Assembly: GCF_003721595.1 (NCBI RefSeq)
Contig: NZ_RJJR01000015.1
Location: forward strand, 1-64,000
Length of the DNA stretch: 64,000 bases
Reading direction: 5' to 3'
Source: Hanamia caeni
GTDB lineage: Bacteria > Bacteroidota > Bacteroidia > Chitinophagales > Chitinophagaceae
A program made the position numbers and the translations under genes. Below are positions 7,503 to 15,815 of the stretch, one piece after another (position 1 is the stretch's first letter; each line of letters starts with the position of its first letter). Under the pieces are notes generated by a model. The model worked only from the letters and a program-made list of their open reading frames with translations, had not been told where the DNA came from and made no database searches.

Positions 7503-7770
7503 GAGAGGCAAAACATTCTTCCGGAGCCTCTTCCCTTTCAATAAGTTTGATAAAACATTCTTTCCGGGAGCCTTCCCTTTCAACAAGTTCGACAAAATAA
7601 TCTTTCGGGGAGCCTTCCCTTTCAACAAGTTTGACAAAATAATCTTTCGGGGGGCCTTCCCTTTCAACAACTTGGGCAAAACATTCTTTCGGGGAGCCTT
7701 GCCTTTCAATAAGTTTGACAAAACATTCTTTCTTATGGCCAGCTTATTCAATGGGAGCGGCAAAATGTTC
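7503..7770. repeat. 42-bp tandem repeat array, about 6 units
   Basis: The unit CCCTTTCAACAAGTTTGACA plus AAATAATCTTTCGGGGAGCCTT recurs about six times with edge units degenerate. Because 42 is divisible by 3, frames on both strands stay open through it (PFNKFDKIIFRGAF on plus, LSNLLKGKAPRKII on minus), but both open frames begin at TTG and lack a believable ribosome binding site. I read it as non-coding. Confidence 0.75.
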
Positions 7771-7960
7771 TTTGTTTTTTGGCGTAAAAAAAAGCGGGAA
7801 TTTGTTTTTTTACTGGCGGTGTGGAAAAATAAATTTGAAACTTTAACAAATAAAGAGTATAACCGCGCAGGCCAGGCATGTGGATTTTACTGTTTTTTCC
7901 GCGCAGATTTGCCCTTTTTTATTAATTTTTTTATTTTTTATTATTTGCCTAAAAGCGGTT

Positions 7961-8428
7961 TATCCTAGGCCGTGTCTACTCCGAGCCTTCTGTGTGGATG
8001 CAGGACACGGACGTTCAGGTGATCAATCTATAATCGGGTAGTCACTTTGTATTCCCGACATGTAATATTTGGCTGAGCTATATTTATAGTCAACCGGATT
8101 CTCAACCAACTTCCATACTCACTACATGGATTATTATGAATGTAATCCAGTTTTTCCAAAAAGAAATGCGCTGACGTTATTGGTTTCAGTCGAAAGATCG
8201 TTCAAATACCTGGTGCTTCTTTCCCCTGTTGTCTTTATCCGAACTTATCACTGCTGCCGCCAGTTTCTCAAGAATTTCATCGGCAACAAGTAAATGTTAA
8301 AAAATGAAGCCCTTCAGTTTGTTCTACCGCGGTTCTTACAGCCATGCACTAAACTAACAATTTTACTTTACATTCATCGTCCGTCCTGTCTTGCTGCAGG
8401 GCCTGGAGTAGGGACACGGCCTGGGATA
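7961..8428 (-). mobile_element. RAYT element copy 3, internally deleted
   Basis: The ends TATCCTAGGCCGTGTCTACT and GACACGGCCTGGGATA match copies 1 and 2. The interior is about 220 bases shorter than in copies 1 and 2: sequence jumps near 8280 from the C-terminal coding part directly to the N-terminal coding part. Confidence 0.75.
8023..8345 (-). pseudogene. RAYT transposase copy 3, deleted remnant
   Basis: Both ends of the transposase gene remain, the start side MAVRTAVEQTEG and the stop side ending as in copies 1 and 2. The central part with the HLH motif is gone and there are single-base indels near 8118 and 8187. It cannot encode a working Y1 enzyme and is now effectively a MITE with RAYT ends. 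Confidence 0.75.
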
Positions 8429-8481
8429 AAAGCATCCAGTATGTTATCTCGCCGTCCGGAAATTGCATCCTATAAAATCAA

Positions 8482-9291
8482 TCACGCCAAGGTCATCTTC
8501 TCTTCGCATATACCTCCGACAGGTATTAAAATAACCTTTCCTGCCTGTAAATTATTGTCTCCTATTTTTGCTTTCACTACAACTTCATGTCTTCCCGGTA
8601 TTAAGTTTCGTTTACCGGCGGTATAGCCTTTAAACTTTTCAGCATCGCCATTATCGATTATCATTTCCCATCCTTCTTTAGCCACATCCTCATTTGTTAT
8701 CGTTAAATTTAAAGCACCAGGCTCCGTTATTGCCGGTTTAGCTTTTATAGATTCATTTAAAGTGTTGATAGTAGTTTGAAACTCCTGCACCCAAACATTT
8801 GTTTCTTCCCTGACAATAGTACTTATCTGGGAAGTGAAAGCTTTACATCTCGCCAGCATTTGTTTAACCTGATCCATAGTAGGTGGAGAACCTTGCCAAC
8901 TTGCTCTTTCATTTTCCCAATCCATTTCAAACTCCTGTTCTACTTGTTGTAATTGCATTTCAGCAATTATATACCGCATCCAGGCTGATGAAAAGCCGAA
9001 GTATTTATCAAATAATAAAAGCGCTCCTGCTGCACCAAGACAGATAGTTGTCCATCCCCCGGGAATTCCTGGCGTACCATCTTTGCTTAGCATATCACCG
9101 ATAGTAGGAAGAAGTGCAGCAATTGCACCAAGTACAATTGAACTAATACGAATAGTTTGAGCCCACCATTTTTTACTTTTCTTCGAGTTTGAATACCACT
9201 TTATTGCTCCTTGTCCTATAGTTGTAGCCTTCTCAAAAACAGTTTGTAACGATTCTTCTACCTTATTTGGATTCCAATCCATAATATACAA
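8482..9291 (-). CDS. SLATT-like two-TM protein with C-terminal beta domain
   Basis: 269 aa (265 from the second Met). After a short helical N-terminus come KSKKWWAQTIRISSIVLGAI and a hydrophobic hairpin of two TM segments (about residues 48-66 and 82-98), then FGFSSAWMRYIIAEMQLQ and a long helical region with EMDWENERASW. This plan is that of SLATT-type effectors, two-TM proteins thought to form membrane pores in nucleotide-signalling defence systems. The last 80 residues (ALNLTITNED..., ending GGICEEKMTL) look like a small beta-sandwich of PEGA type. There is no SMODS or SLOG partner nearby. A defence role is inference from the family. Confidence 0.6.
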   Translation of the reverse strand: MYIMDWNPNKVEESLQTVFEKATTIGQGAIKWYSNSKKSKKWWAQTIRISSIVLGAIAALLPTIGDMLSKDGTPGIPGGWTTICLGAAGALLLFDKYFGFSSAWMRYIIAEMQLQQVEQEFEMDWENERASWQGSPPTMDQVKQMLARCKAFTSQISTIVREETNVWVQEFQTTINTLNESIKAKPAITEPGALNLTITNEDVAKEGWEMIIDNGDAEKFKGYTAGKRNLIPGRHEVVVKAKIGDNNLQAGKVILIPVGGICEEKMTLA

Positions 9292-9500
9292 GTTGATATT
9301 AAAATTACAGGGTTATGCCAAATCAATTCAAAACAATAGATATATAATTTAAAGTTACCAGTCTCACCACCCACCCGGATGAGGAAAACTACATTTCCAA
9401 TCAGGGAAAACCACTAAAATGTTTATGGAAAAGCTTGAATATATATTTTATGGTGACAAGCAAATTTTAAATTAATCCCAGAATGTACTGTGAATTGCCA

Positions 9501-9531
9501 GACCTATAAGGTTTTTAAGACCTTATAGGTC
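9501..9531. repeat. Perfect hairpin, 11-bp stem
   Basis: GACCTATAAGG at 9501-9511 pairs with CCTTATAGGTC at 9521-9531 around TTTTTAAGA. There is no trailing T-run and the nearest gene end is about 460 bp away, so it is more likely an intergenic REP-like hairpin than a terminator. Confidence 0.6.
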
Positions 9532-9892
9532 TTTGGATATTAACCCGAGAATAGTTAGGTAATTTTAGGAATAGCCAGTAAACCAACTTTTATTAAACAT
9601 TTTTATTTAGGCAGGCTTTATTTTGGTATGATTATATAAAACAGATAAAATAATATTTCATCCTTATTGCCGAAGGATTGTTGGCTGGACGCCAACAACA
9701 GCAGGAGAGAATTCTGATTCCGGCGATTATACAGTAAACGTACAAATAATCCGGATTTTTATTTTAGTAGTGCAGAATTGAGTAGCCTATGCCGAAAGCC
9801 TTGTCAATGATATAATTACCCTGTATGCTTCGTGGCAGTTAGGAAACAATGATGCGCAGCGCTGAGATTACATCTTATCGCTCAATAAGGAT

Positions 9893-9968
9893 TCTTCTGC
9901 TCAACTGTTGCTGAAACATGCACCAATGCTCACTCTTAGCATTTCAGCCAGGCTTGTATAAATGCGAC
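9893..9968. repeat. Dispersed ~80-bp repeat, copy 2
   Basis: Matches 1437-1519 (GATTCTTC, GCTGAAA.ATGC.CCAATGCTCA, TTAGCA, ATAAAT). It ends about 20 bases before the stop codon side of the next lipoprotein gene. Confidence 0.6.
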
Positions 9969-9989
9969 GATTCTATGTATTGCTTCTCG

Positions 9990-10550
9990 TTAGTTGTTTT
10001 TTAAAAACACCAAATTGTCCACAGTCAGTTCCGTGTTTTGTTTTTTCCCGCCAACAATTTTGATTAACGCCGAGTCAACATGTGTAGTGGTTTGGGAAAT
10101 AGGAATATTTATTTTTCGATACCTGGAATTTGAAGATGTCTCGTAAAAATTTCCGTTGTCAACTATGTTATTTCCTGAAAACAAGTCTATATGAATAATT
10201 GCAGTATCGCCAATTGCAAGAGTAGACTTTATATATCCTGTCAGCGAAGTTGGATGTAACAAAATGGCGAATTTATTGTATGCATAACTGCTGTACACAT
10301 TGTTGTAAACAAAGTTAGCTGCAAACTGTCCGTGGGCAGCATCTTTTACTTGCTTAACAATATAAGTCTCGTAAGGTGGCACACAAGAAGGACAGCTATT
10401 TGTCTTCCAAAAAAGTAAAGTATTATTGTTGTCCCACTGTTCAAAATCACCATTTGGAATTGATATGGTTTGCTGGTTATCTGATTTCTTTTTGCAACCT
10501 GAAAAAGACAGCAAAAGCAATATTATTACAGATAGCGCCATTACTTTCAT
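9990..10550 (-). CDS. Lipoprotein with N-terminal NGDFEQW motif
   Basis: 186 aa from MKVMALSVI; an upstream extension to 10637 is possible but would put 29 residues ahead of the signal peptide. The signal peptide ends at a lipobox (LLSFSGC) followed by KKKSD, so it is a membrane lipoprotein. The mature part begins IPNGDFEQWDNN and ends ELTVDNLVFLKN, the usual frame of galactose-binding-like or PCMD-type beta-sandwich domains of Bacteroidota surface proteins; ligand unknown. The sequence GTTAGTTGTT overlaps the stop codon and resembles the cassette site consensus, but I see no convincing partner upstream. Confidence 0.7.
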   Translation of the reverse strand: MKVMALSVIILLLLSFSGCKKKSDNQQTISIPNGDFEQWDNNNTLLFWKTNSCPSCVPPYETYIVKQVKDAAHGQFAANFVYNNVYSSYAYNKFAILLHPTSLTGYIKSTLAIGDTAIIHIDLFSGNNIVDNGNFYETSSNSRYRKINIPISQTTTHVDSALIKIVGGKKQNTELTVDNLVFLKNN

Positions 10551-10703
10551 AGTATTTGTTTTACCAATGACTACGGTTGGCCATGAAACGTTGCATTGCG
10601 GTGCTAGGGTCGTCGTTTTTGCATATATACAAGCCAAATAACATTGCAGTTCCTGGAATTATTGGCAACCAGCTACGCGGCGACTATAAGATCTATGTAT
10701 TAT

Positions 10704-10906
10704 AAGGGTCATTTTACAGTTATACTATGACCAACATACATACTTACTATGACCAACATACATACGTACTATGGTCAACATACATACGTGCTACGCTCAA
10801 CATACATACGTACTATGGCCAACATACATACGTACAATGGTCAACATACATACGTACTATGGTCGACATACATACGTACTATGGTCAACATACATACATA
10901 CAATGA
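10704..10906. repeat. 22-bp tandem repeat array, 8 units plus leader
   Basis: Eight head-to-tail units, each exactly 22 bases, occupy 10731-10906 (consensus near TCAACATACATACGTACTATGG; two units start CCA, one reads TCGAC). There are no spacers, so it is not a CRISPR array. A leader of about 27 bases (AAGGGTCATTTTACAG, then TTATACTATGA) is also present at 5358-5387 with a shorter array. Each unit contains CATA and TATG arms around CGTAC. Function unknown. Confidence 0.85.
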
Positions 10907-11200
10907 CCATTTCACACCGGGATTTTTGCCATTTCATGCCTTCTGTGCCATGGGAGAGAGCCGGTTGAATGCCATATCCGGCGAAAAATGTGGATAAATT
11001 TATTTTCCGGATGGCCCCTCAAAAAAATTTTTGAAGAAATCAATGCCATGAAACGCCCTGTTTACGGTACTTCTTTGCGGACAACGACAATAGCCCGTTT
11101 TTATTATACCCCAATAATGGGGTTGCCCATATTGGTTGTATGTTCCAATTTAGGCTTCTCAATAAAAAAAAATGAGGCCTGAAATTTAAATTTTATAACT
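10907..11200. other. Intergenic before FN3 gene
   Basis: No convincing gene. A short open frame at 10988-11182 has no homologue I recognise. It is likely a leader region for the gene starting at 11201. Confidence 0.4.
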
Positions 11201-11824
11201 ATGAAAAAATTTTTCCGCAAGGTTGTAAAAACCTTCAAAAAATTAGCCGACCCAAATCTTCTTACATTTGGTCAAAACGTTACCGCCAGCATGGCTGCCG
11301 CTGTAACCACATTTCCCACGCCTGTGCCCTCCCTCGAAAGTATCAATACCGAGCTTGGCAATTATGCAGAGTTGCTGCAAACTTCAGCAAGCAGGGATAA
11401 GGTGCAGGTACAATTAAAGAACCAAAGCAAGTTTACGCTGACCCAGATGCTGAGCCAGCTTGCAGATTATGTAAACAGCATCACTACAGATGCCGCTTTG
11501 CTCGCCAGCTCAGGCTTCGACCTTAACAAGTTGCCGCAACCAATAACGATCACAGCGCCGGAAAACCCTGCACTGTCCGATAACGGCAGCAGCGGCCAGT
11601 TGGTATTAAAGTTCAAAGCCGTAAAGGGTGCATCAAGCTACGTGTTTCAGTACACGTCGGATCCTACTTTGCAGGAGAGCAGTTGGGTAAGCTTCCCCGC
11701 TACCACCACCTCCTTTACTTTTACCGGGCTTACCAAAGGCACTACGTATTACTGCCGTGCATTGTCAGTAGGCGCCAACCAGCAGGTTAAAGCCAGTATT
11801 GTTTTAAACCGTATTTCCCAATAA
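11201..11824 (+). CDS. Fibronectin type III domain protein
   Basis: 207 aa. The N-terminus is basic (MKKFFRKVVKTFKKL) with no signal peptide. Residues about 30-110 are helical (SINTELGNYAELLQTSASRD...). The C-terminal 90 residues form an FN3 fold: SGQLVLKFKAVKGASSYVFQ, then the FTFTGLTKGTTYYCRALSVG motif. Small proteins of this type are frequent in Bacteroidota, often in multiple copies; function is unknown, presumably binding. It is preceded by a purine-rich stretch and a clear ATG. Downstream, 11850-11965 holds a long AAAATGG/CCATTTT-rich inverted region that may stop transcription. Confidence 0.75.
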   Translation: MKKFFRKVVKTFKKLADPNLLTFGQNVTASMAAAVTTFPTPVPSLESINTELGNYAELLQTSASRDKVQVQLKNQSKFTLTQMLSQLADYVNSITTDAALLASSGFDLNKLPQPITITAPENPALSDNGSSGQLVLKFKAVKGASSYVFQYTSDPTLQESSWVSFPATTTSFTFTGLTKGTTYYCRALSVGANQQVKASIVLNRISQ

Positions 11825-11849
11825 TCACCCACAGGCCTCTTTTTTTTAT

Positions 11850-11965
11850 TGAAAGTTGAAAATGGAAAATGGAATTAACTTCCAAAACCATTTTCAATTT
11901 TTATTTTCCTTCTTCCTCCATTCTCCATTTTCAATTTCAGTCTCCATCCTCCATTTTCCATTCCA
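11850..11965. repeat. GAAAATGG / CCATTTTC inverted low-complexity repeat
   Basis: GTTGAAAATGGAAAATGG on the left is answered by CCATTCTCCATTTTCAA and CCATTTTCCATTCC on the right, so the transcript could fold into a long imperfect hairpin just after the FN3 gene. It may act as a terminator; similar AAAATGGA repeats are common between Bacteroidota genes. Confidence 0.45.
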
Positions 11966-12152
11966 CAAAACGTCCGGGAAGTCCAATCCTTGATTCCTCC
12001 TGTACATTCATTTATATCCTGAATATTTCGTGAGCGTACCGCGAGCAATTTATTTGAAGCGTCCATCATTGAATAATCAGCCCTGGCTGCCCTTGGAAAA
12101 ATAATAAGTTTCCTATAATATTGTGCTGCAATTTACCTGCTGATACACCGAA

Positions 12153-12674
12153 ATGAAACTAACTCCACAGGAAAAGAAAGAACTCATCATCTATTTTATT
12201 ATTGTAATCTTTGTTTTGATATTAATGGGAGGAAATGAGTTGGGCCAGTTTCGAAACACTGACCAGGCAGATGCTAAGCTGGATCCTGTTCTATATGTAA
12301 TTTGTGTAACGCCTATACTGCTATTTATAAGGAAGGGATTCAATGAGCTTACTTTAAAACTCAAAATATTTATTATTATTTGTAGTTTGATTTTGGCTGC
12401 TATGCCCATGCTTTTACTATCAGGTTTGGGTAAGTATATTGACTACTACACCACGGACAAGCATTGGACCAAAGAAGATGTGACGATTATTAATAAAAGC
12501 AGCAGTGGTGGTGGCCGCGGTGGCACTACCTATCGATACAGGGTGAAAATTAAGGATACAACTATAATGTTTTACTCAAAGCTCAGTTACCCCATTGACG
12601 AGGTGCTGCATCTTAAGATGTGCAAGACCCGGCTGGGAATGATAATAGGGAAGGAGTATCATGATCAGGATTAA
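12153..12674 (+). CDS. Small membrane protein, unknown function
   Basis: 173 aa. Three hydrophobic segments are visible: about 13-28 (LIIYFIIVIFVLILM), 46-58 (VLYVICVTPILLF) and 70-92 (KIFIIICSLILAAMPMLLLSG). They are followed by a soluble C-terminal domain with a Gly/Ser-rich loop (SSSGGGRGGTTYRYRVKI) and a beta-rich end. I do not recognise the family. It is probably an inner-membrane protein with the C-terminal 70 residues outside the membrane. It is 240 bp ahead of the restriction-modification gene and on the same strand. Confidence 0.6.
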   Translation: MKLTPQEKKELIIYFIIVIFVLILMGGNELGQFRNTDQADAKLDPVLYVICVTPILLFIRKGFNELTLKLKIFIIICSLILAAMPMLLLSGLGKYIDYYTTDKHWTKEDVTIINKSSSGGGRGGTTYRYRVKIKDTTIMFYSKLSYPIDEVLHLKMCKTRLGMIIGKEYHDQD

Positions 12675-12914
12675 AAAACTTATTGTTGAAGGAGCTTTAT
12701 CTTCATTCTTCCTGTTGTTCAAAGATTTTATTTTATTGAGATTGATCAAACCTACAAACATAGGTTACAGCCGGGCCGATTGTGAATTGTTTTCAAGGAG
12801 TTTATAGCAGGCATCAAGATTATTGATGGAACTTCAACAACAGCATAGAAAAATATTGACACCATATTCTATTAATTCAATTATTTCTTACTTTGTGAAA
12901 TACTAAAATTGCTT
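12675..12914. other. Intergenic ahead of the RM gene
   Basis: 240 bp with no gene. It probably holds the promoter of the defence-like group; TTACTTTG at 12888-12895 is a near match to the Bacteroidota -7 box (TANNTTTG), but no -33 box is at the proper spacing. Confidence 0.35.
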
Positions 12915-15815
12915 ATGCCTTTAAGCTGGAATGAAATAAAAACACGCGCGGTAGCATTCTCCAACAAATGGAAAGATGAAGAAAGTGAAGATGCAGAAGC
13001 TAAATCCTTCTGGGATGACTTTTTTAATGTATTTGGAATTTCACGTCGCCGGGTTGCCACGTTTGAACAGAAAGTAAAAAAGATTGACGACAAGCAAGGC
13101 TTCATTGATCTGCTTTGGAAGGGCGTAATTCTTATTGAGCACAAAAGCCGTGGCAAGGATTTGATAAAGGCCTACAACCAGGCAAAAGATTATTTTCCCG
13201 GATTACAGGAAAAAGAACTTCCGCGGTATATTCTTGTCAGCGATTTTGAAAGGTTCAATTTGTACGACCTGGAAGATAACACCACCCAGCAGTTTAATCT
13301 TTCTGATTTTGTAAAACATGTGAACCTCTTTGGTTTCATTGCCGGTTATCAAAAAAGAACATACAAAGAACAAGACCCCGTAAACATTGAAGCGGCCGCT
13401 TTGATGGGCAAGCTGCATGATAAGCTGGAAGCGATAGGATACATTGGCCATGCGCTGGAACTCTATTTAGTAAGATTGCTTTTTTGTTTGTTTGCTGATG
13501 ATACCAGCATTTTTGAGAAAGGAATCCTGTATGACTACATAGATCAGCGAACCAATGAAGATGGCAGCGATTTGGCCAATCACCTTGCGCAATTATTCCA
13601 GGTACTGAATACTCCAAAGCAGAATCGTCTTAAAAACCTTGATGAAAGCCTTGCCGCTTTTCCTTATGTAAACGGTAAATTGTTTGAAGAATATTTGCCC
13701 ATAGCCAGTTTCGACAGCAGCATGCGCAAACTGTTGCTGGATGCCTGTTTACTGGATTGGGGCAAAATATCTCCCGCCATCTTTGGCTCTCTTTTTCAAA
13801 GTGTGATGAACCCGGTGGAAAGAAGGGCTTTGGGCGCACATTATACCAGTGAAAAGAATATCCTGAAACTCATTAAGCCTTTGTTCATGGACGAGCTTTG
13901 GCACGAGTTTGAAAATATAAAAGACAGCAAGCCGAAGCTGCAAAAGTTTCATGATAAAATAAGCAAGCTGCGTTTTTTGGATCCTGCCTGCGGCTGTGGC
14001 AACTTCTTAATAATCGCTTATCGTGAATTGCGGTTGTTGGAAATGGAAATCGTAAAGATCTTATTACAGAATCAAACTGTGATGGATATCGGCGATTATT
14101 TTTTGTTGGATGTGGATAGATTTTACGGGATAGAGTATGAAGAATTTCCGGCGCAGATAGCACAGGTGGCAATGTGGCTGATAGACCATCAAATGAACAT
14201 GAAAGCCAGTGAAACATTTGGTGAATATTATGTGCGTCTGCCTTTGAAGAAAAGCGCGGTGATAAAAAATGGAAATGCGCTGCAACTGAACTGGAATAAT
14301 TTAATACAAAAAGATGCTTATGATATTTATGCTGAAACAACTAATATTATAAGCCTTGCCGAACCGGATGCAGTTTATGAAACGGTAAATGTTTTCACGA
14401 ATAAAGTAAATATTGTTGAGAGCAAAGGTGAAAAACAAAAAACTGTTTCAATTTTCCAACCTGCGAAGTTTGATTTTATACTCGGCAATCCCCCTTTTGT
14501 AGGAACGGCTTATCAAAATGCGGAACAGAAAGCCGATATGGAAAGAATATTTTCCGGCATTCAATCATTTGGAATGCTTGACTATGTTGCGGCCTGGTAT
14601 ATTAAAGCTGCACAGTGCATTCAGAATACCCATACAAAAGTTGCCTTTGTAAGTACCAACAGTATTTCGCAGGGAGAGCAGCCTGCGATTTTATGGAATG
14701 TGTTATTTAATCTTTATAAAATTAAGATTCATTTTGCCCATCGCACTTTTAAATGGGGTAATGAAGCAAAGGCAAATGCGGCTGTTCATGTGGTTATAAT
14801 AGGTTTTGCCAATTTTGATATTAAAGAGAAACGGATTTTTGAATATGATAATATTAATAGCGAACCGCATGAATTAAGAGTAAAAAATATAAATCCCTAT
14901 TTGGTAGAAGGAAATGATACTGTTTTAAAATCAATTCCGTTACCAATTTGTAATGTGCCCAAAATGCAATCAGGAAGTGCAGCAAGAGATGGAGGATTTT
15001 TGATTTTAAGTAATGAGGAGAAAGTTACGATAGTAAACAAATTACCAGAATCTATCAAGTATTTACGTCGCTTTATTAGTGGTGATGATTTTATAAACAA
15101 TGTTATAAGATGGTGCATTTGGCTAAAAGGTGTAGCGCCAAATGAATTCAGGAATATTAAAGAATTCCAGGACAAATTTAAAGAGGTAAAAAGCTTTCGA
15201 GAAAAAAGTACAAGGGCAGGAACGAAAAAGATGGCTGACCTACCTTATCTTTTTGCTGAAGAAAGGCAACCGGCTCATGATTTTTTAATTATCCCAAAAG
15301 TTTCTTCTGAAAACAGGAAATATATACCGATTGCTTATTTATCTAAAGATTTTATTGTTTCTGATAAAACCTTTGTCGTTCCAAATGCAACTTTATTTCA
15401 TTTTGGAATACTTACTTCTTTAATGCACATGGCATGGGTAAGATATACTTGTGGAAGATTGGAAAGTAGATACAGCTATTCCAATACGATTGTTTACAAC
15501 AACTTCCCCTGGCCGGAAAACCCAACGGAAAAACAAAAGCAAACAGTAGAATCAGCAGCGCAAAATGTTTTAGAGGTAAGGGCAAAGTTTCCGGAATCAA
15601 GTTTAGCGGATTTGTATGATCCCAACACGATGCCTCCGGAATTAGTGAAAGCACACCAGGCATTGGATAAAGCCGTTGATCTTTGTTACCGTCCGCAACC
15701 TTTTATTAATGAAACCAAGCGGATTGAGTTTTTGTTTGAATTGTATGATAAGTTGACGAGTGGGATGTTTGGGAAGGAGAAGAAGAAAGGAAAAAGTATA
15801 AAGAAAAATGAGTAA
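12915..15815 (+). CDS. MmeI-type class IIG restriction-modification enzyme
   Basis: 966 aa from the ATG at 12915 (a TTG two codons earlier is less likely). The N-terminal domain (residues about 60-80) has the D...EXK nuclease core of MmeI-like enzymes: GFIDLLWKGVILIEHKSRGK. SAM-binding motif I, DPACGCGNFL, is at about residue 356 and catalytic motif IV, NPPF, at about 524, typical of gamma-class N6-adenine methyltransferases. A target recognition domain and a helical C-terminus (NFPWPENPTEKQKQ) follow. One chain therefore both cleaves and methylates DNA, protecting host DNA and restricting foreign DNA. Its stop overlaps the next gene by 8 bp, so the two are co-translated. Confidence 0.85.
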   Translation: MPLSWNEIKTRAVAFSNKWKDEESEDAEAKSFWDDFFNVFGISRRRVATFEQKVKKIDDKQGFIDLLWKGVILIEHKSRGKDLIKAYNQAKDYFPGLQEKELPRYILVSDFERFNLYDLEDNTTQQFNLSDFVKHVNLFGFIAGYQKRTYKEQDPVNIEAAALMGKLHDKLEAIGYIGHALELYLVRLLFCLFADDTSIFEKGILYDYIDQRTNEDGSDLANHLAQLFQVLNTPKQNRLKNLDESLAAFPYVNGKLFEEYLPIASFDSSMRKLLLDACLLDWGKISPAIFGSLFQSVMNPVERRALGAHYTSEKNILKLIKPLFMDELWHEFENIKDSKPKLQKFHDKISKLRFLDPACGCGNFLIIAYRELRLLEMEIVKILLQNQTVMDIGDYFLLDVDRFYGIEYEEFPAQIAQVAMWLIDHQMNMKASETFGEYYVRLPLKKSAVIKNGNALQLNWNNLIQKDAYDIYAETTNIISLAEPDAVYETVNVFTNKVNIVESKGEKQKTVSIFQPAKFDFILGNPPFVGTAYQNAEQKADMERIFSGIQSFGMLDYVAAWYIKAAQCIQNTHTKVAFVSTNSISQGEQPAILWNVLFNLYKIKIHFAHRTFKWGNEAKANAAVHVVIIGFANFDIKEKRIFEYDNINSEPHELRVKNINPYLVEGNDTVLKSIPLPICNVPKMQSGSAARDGGFLILSNEEKVTIVNKLPESIKYLRRFISGDDFINNVIRWCIWLKGVAPNEFRNIKEFQDKFKEVKSFREKSTRAGTKKMADLPYLFAEERQPAHDFLIIPKVSSENRKYIPIAYLSKDFIVSDKTFVVPNATLFHFGILTSLMHMAWVRYTCGRLESRYSYSNTIVYNNFPWPENPTEKQKQTVESAAQNVLEVRAKFPESSLADLYDPNTMPPELVKAHQALDKAVDLCYRPQPFINETKRIEFLFELYDKLTSGMFGKEKKKGKSIKKNE

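Larger units (their letters stand above)
9292..9989. other. Intergenic, no gene seen
   Basis: Contains a perfect 11-bp inverted repeat with a 9-base loop at 9501-9531 (GACCTATAAGG/CCTTATAGGTC), a GTTGGC-TGGAC-GCCAAC hairpin near 9680, and the second copy of the ~80-bp dispersed repeat at 9893-9968. No open frame of interest. Confidence 0.6.

Noticed and set aside
7447..7968. 173-codon frame through the 42-bp repeats
   Set aside because: Starts at TTG, no ribosome binding site, low-complexity repeat composition, and an equally open frame exists on the other strand.
10731..10906. Possible CRISPR array
   Set aside because: Units are directly joined without spacers and have a 22-bp period; no cas genes are present.
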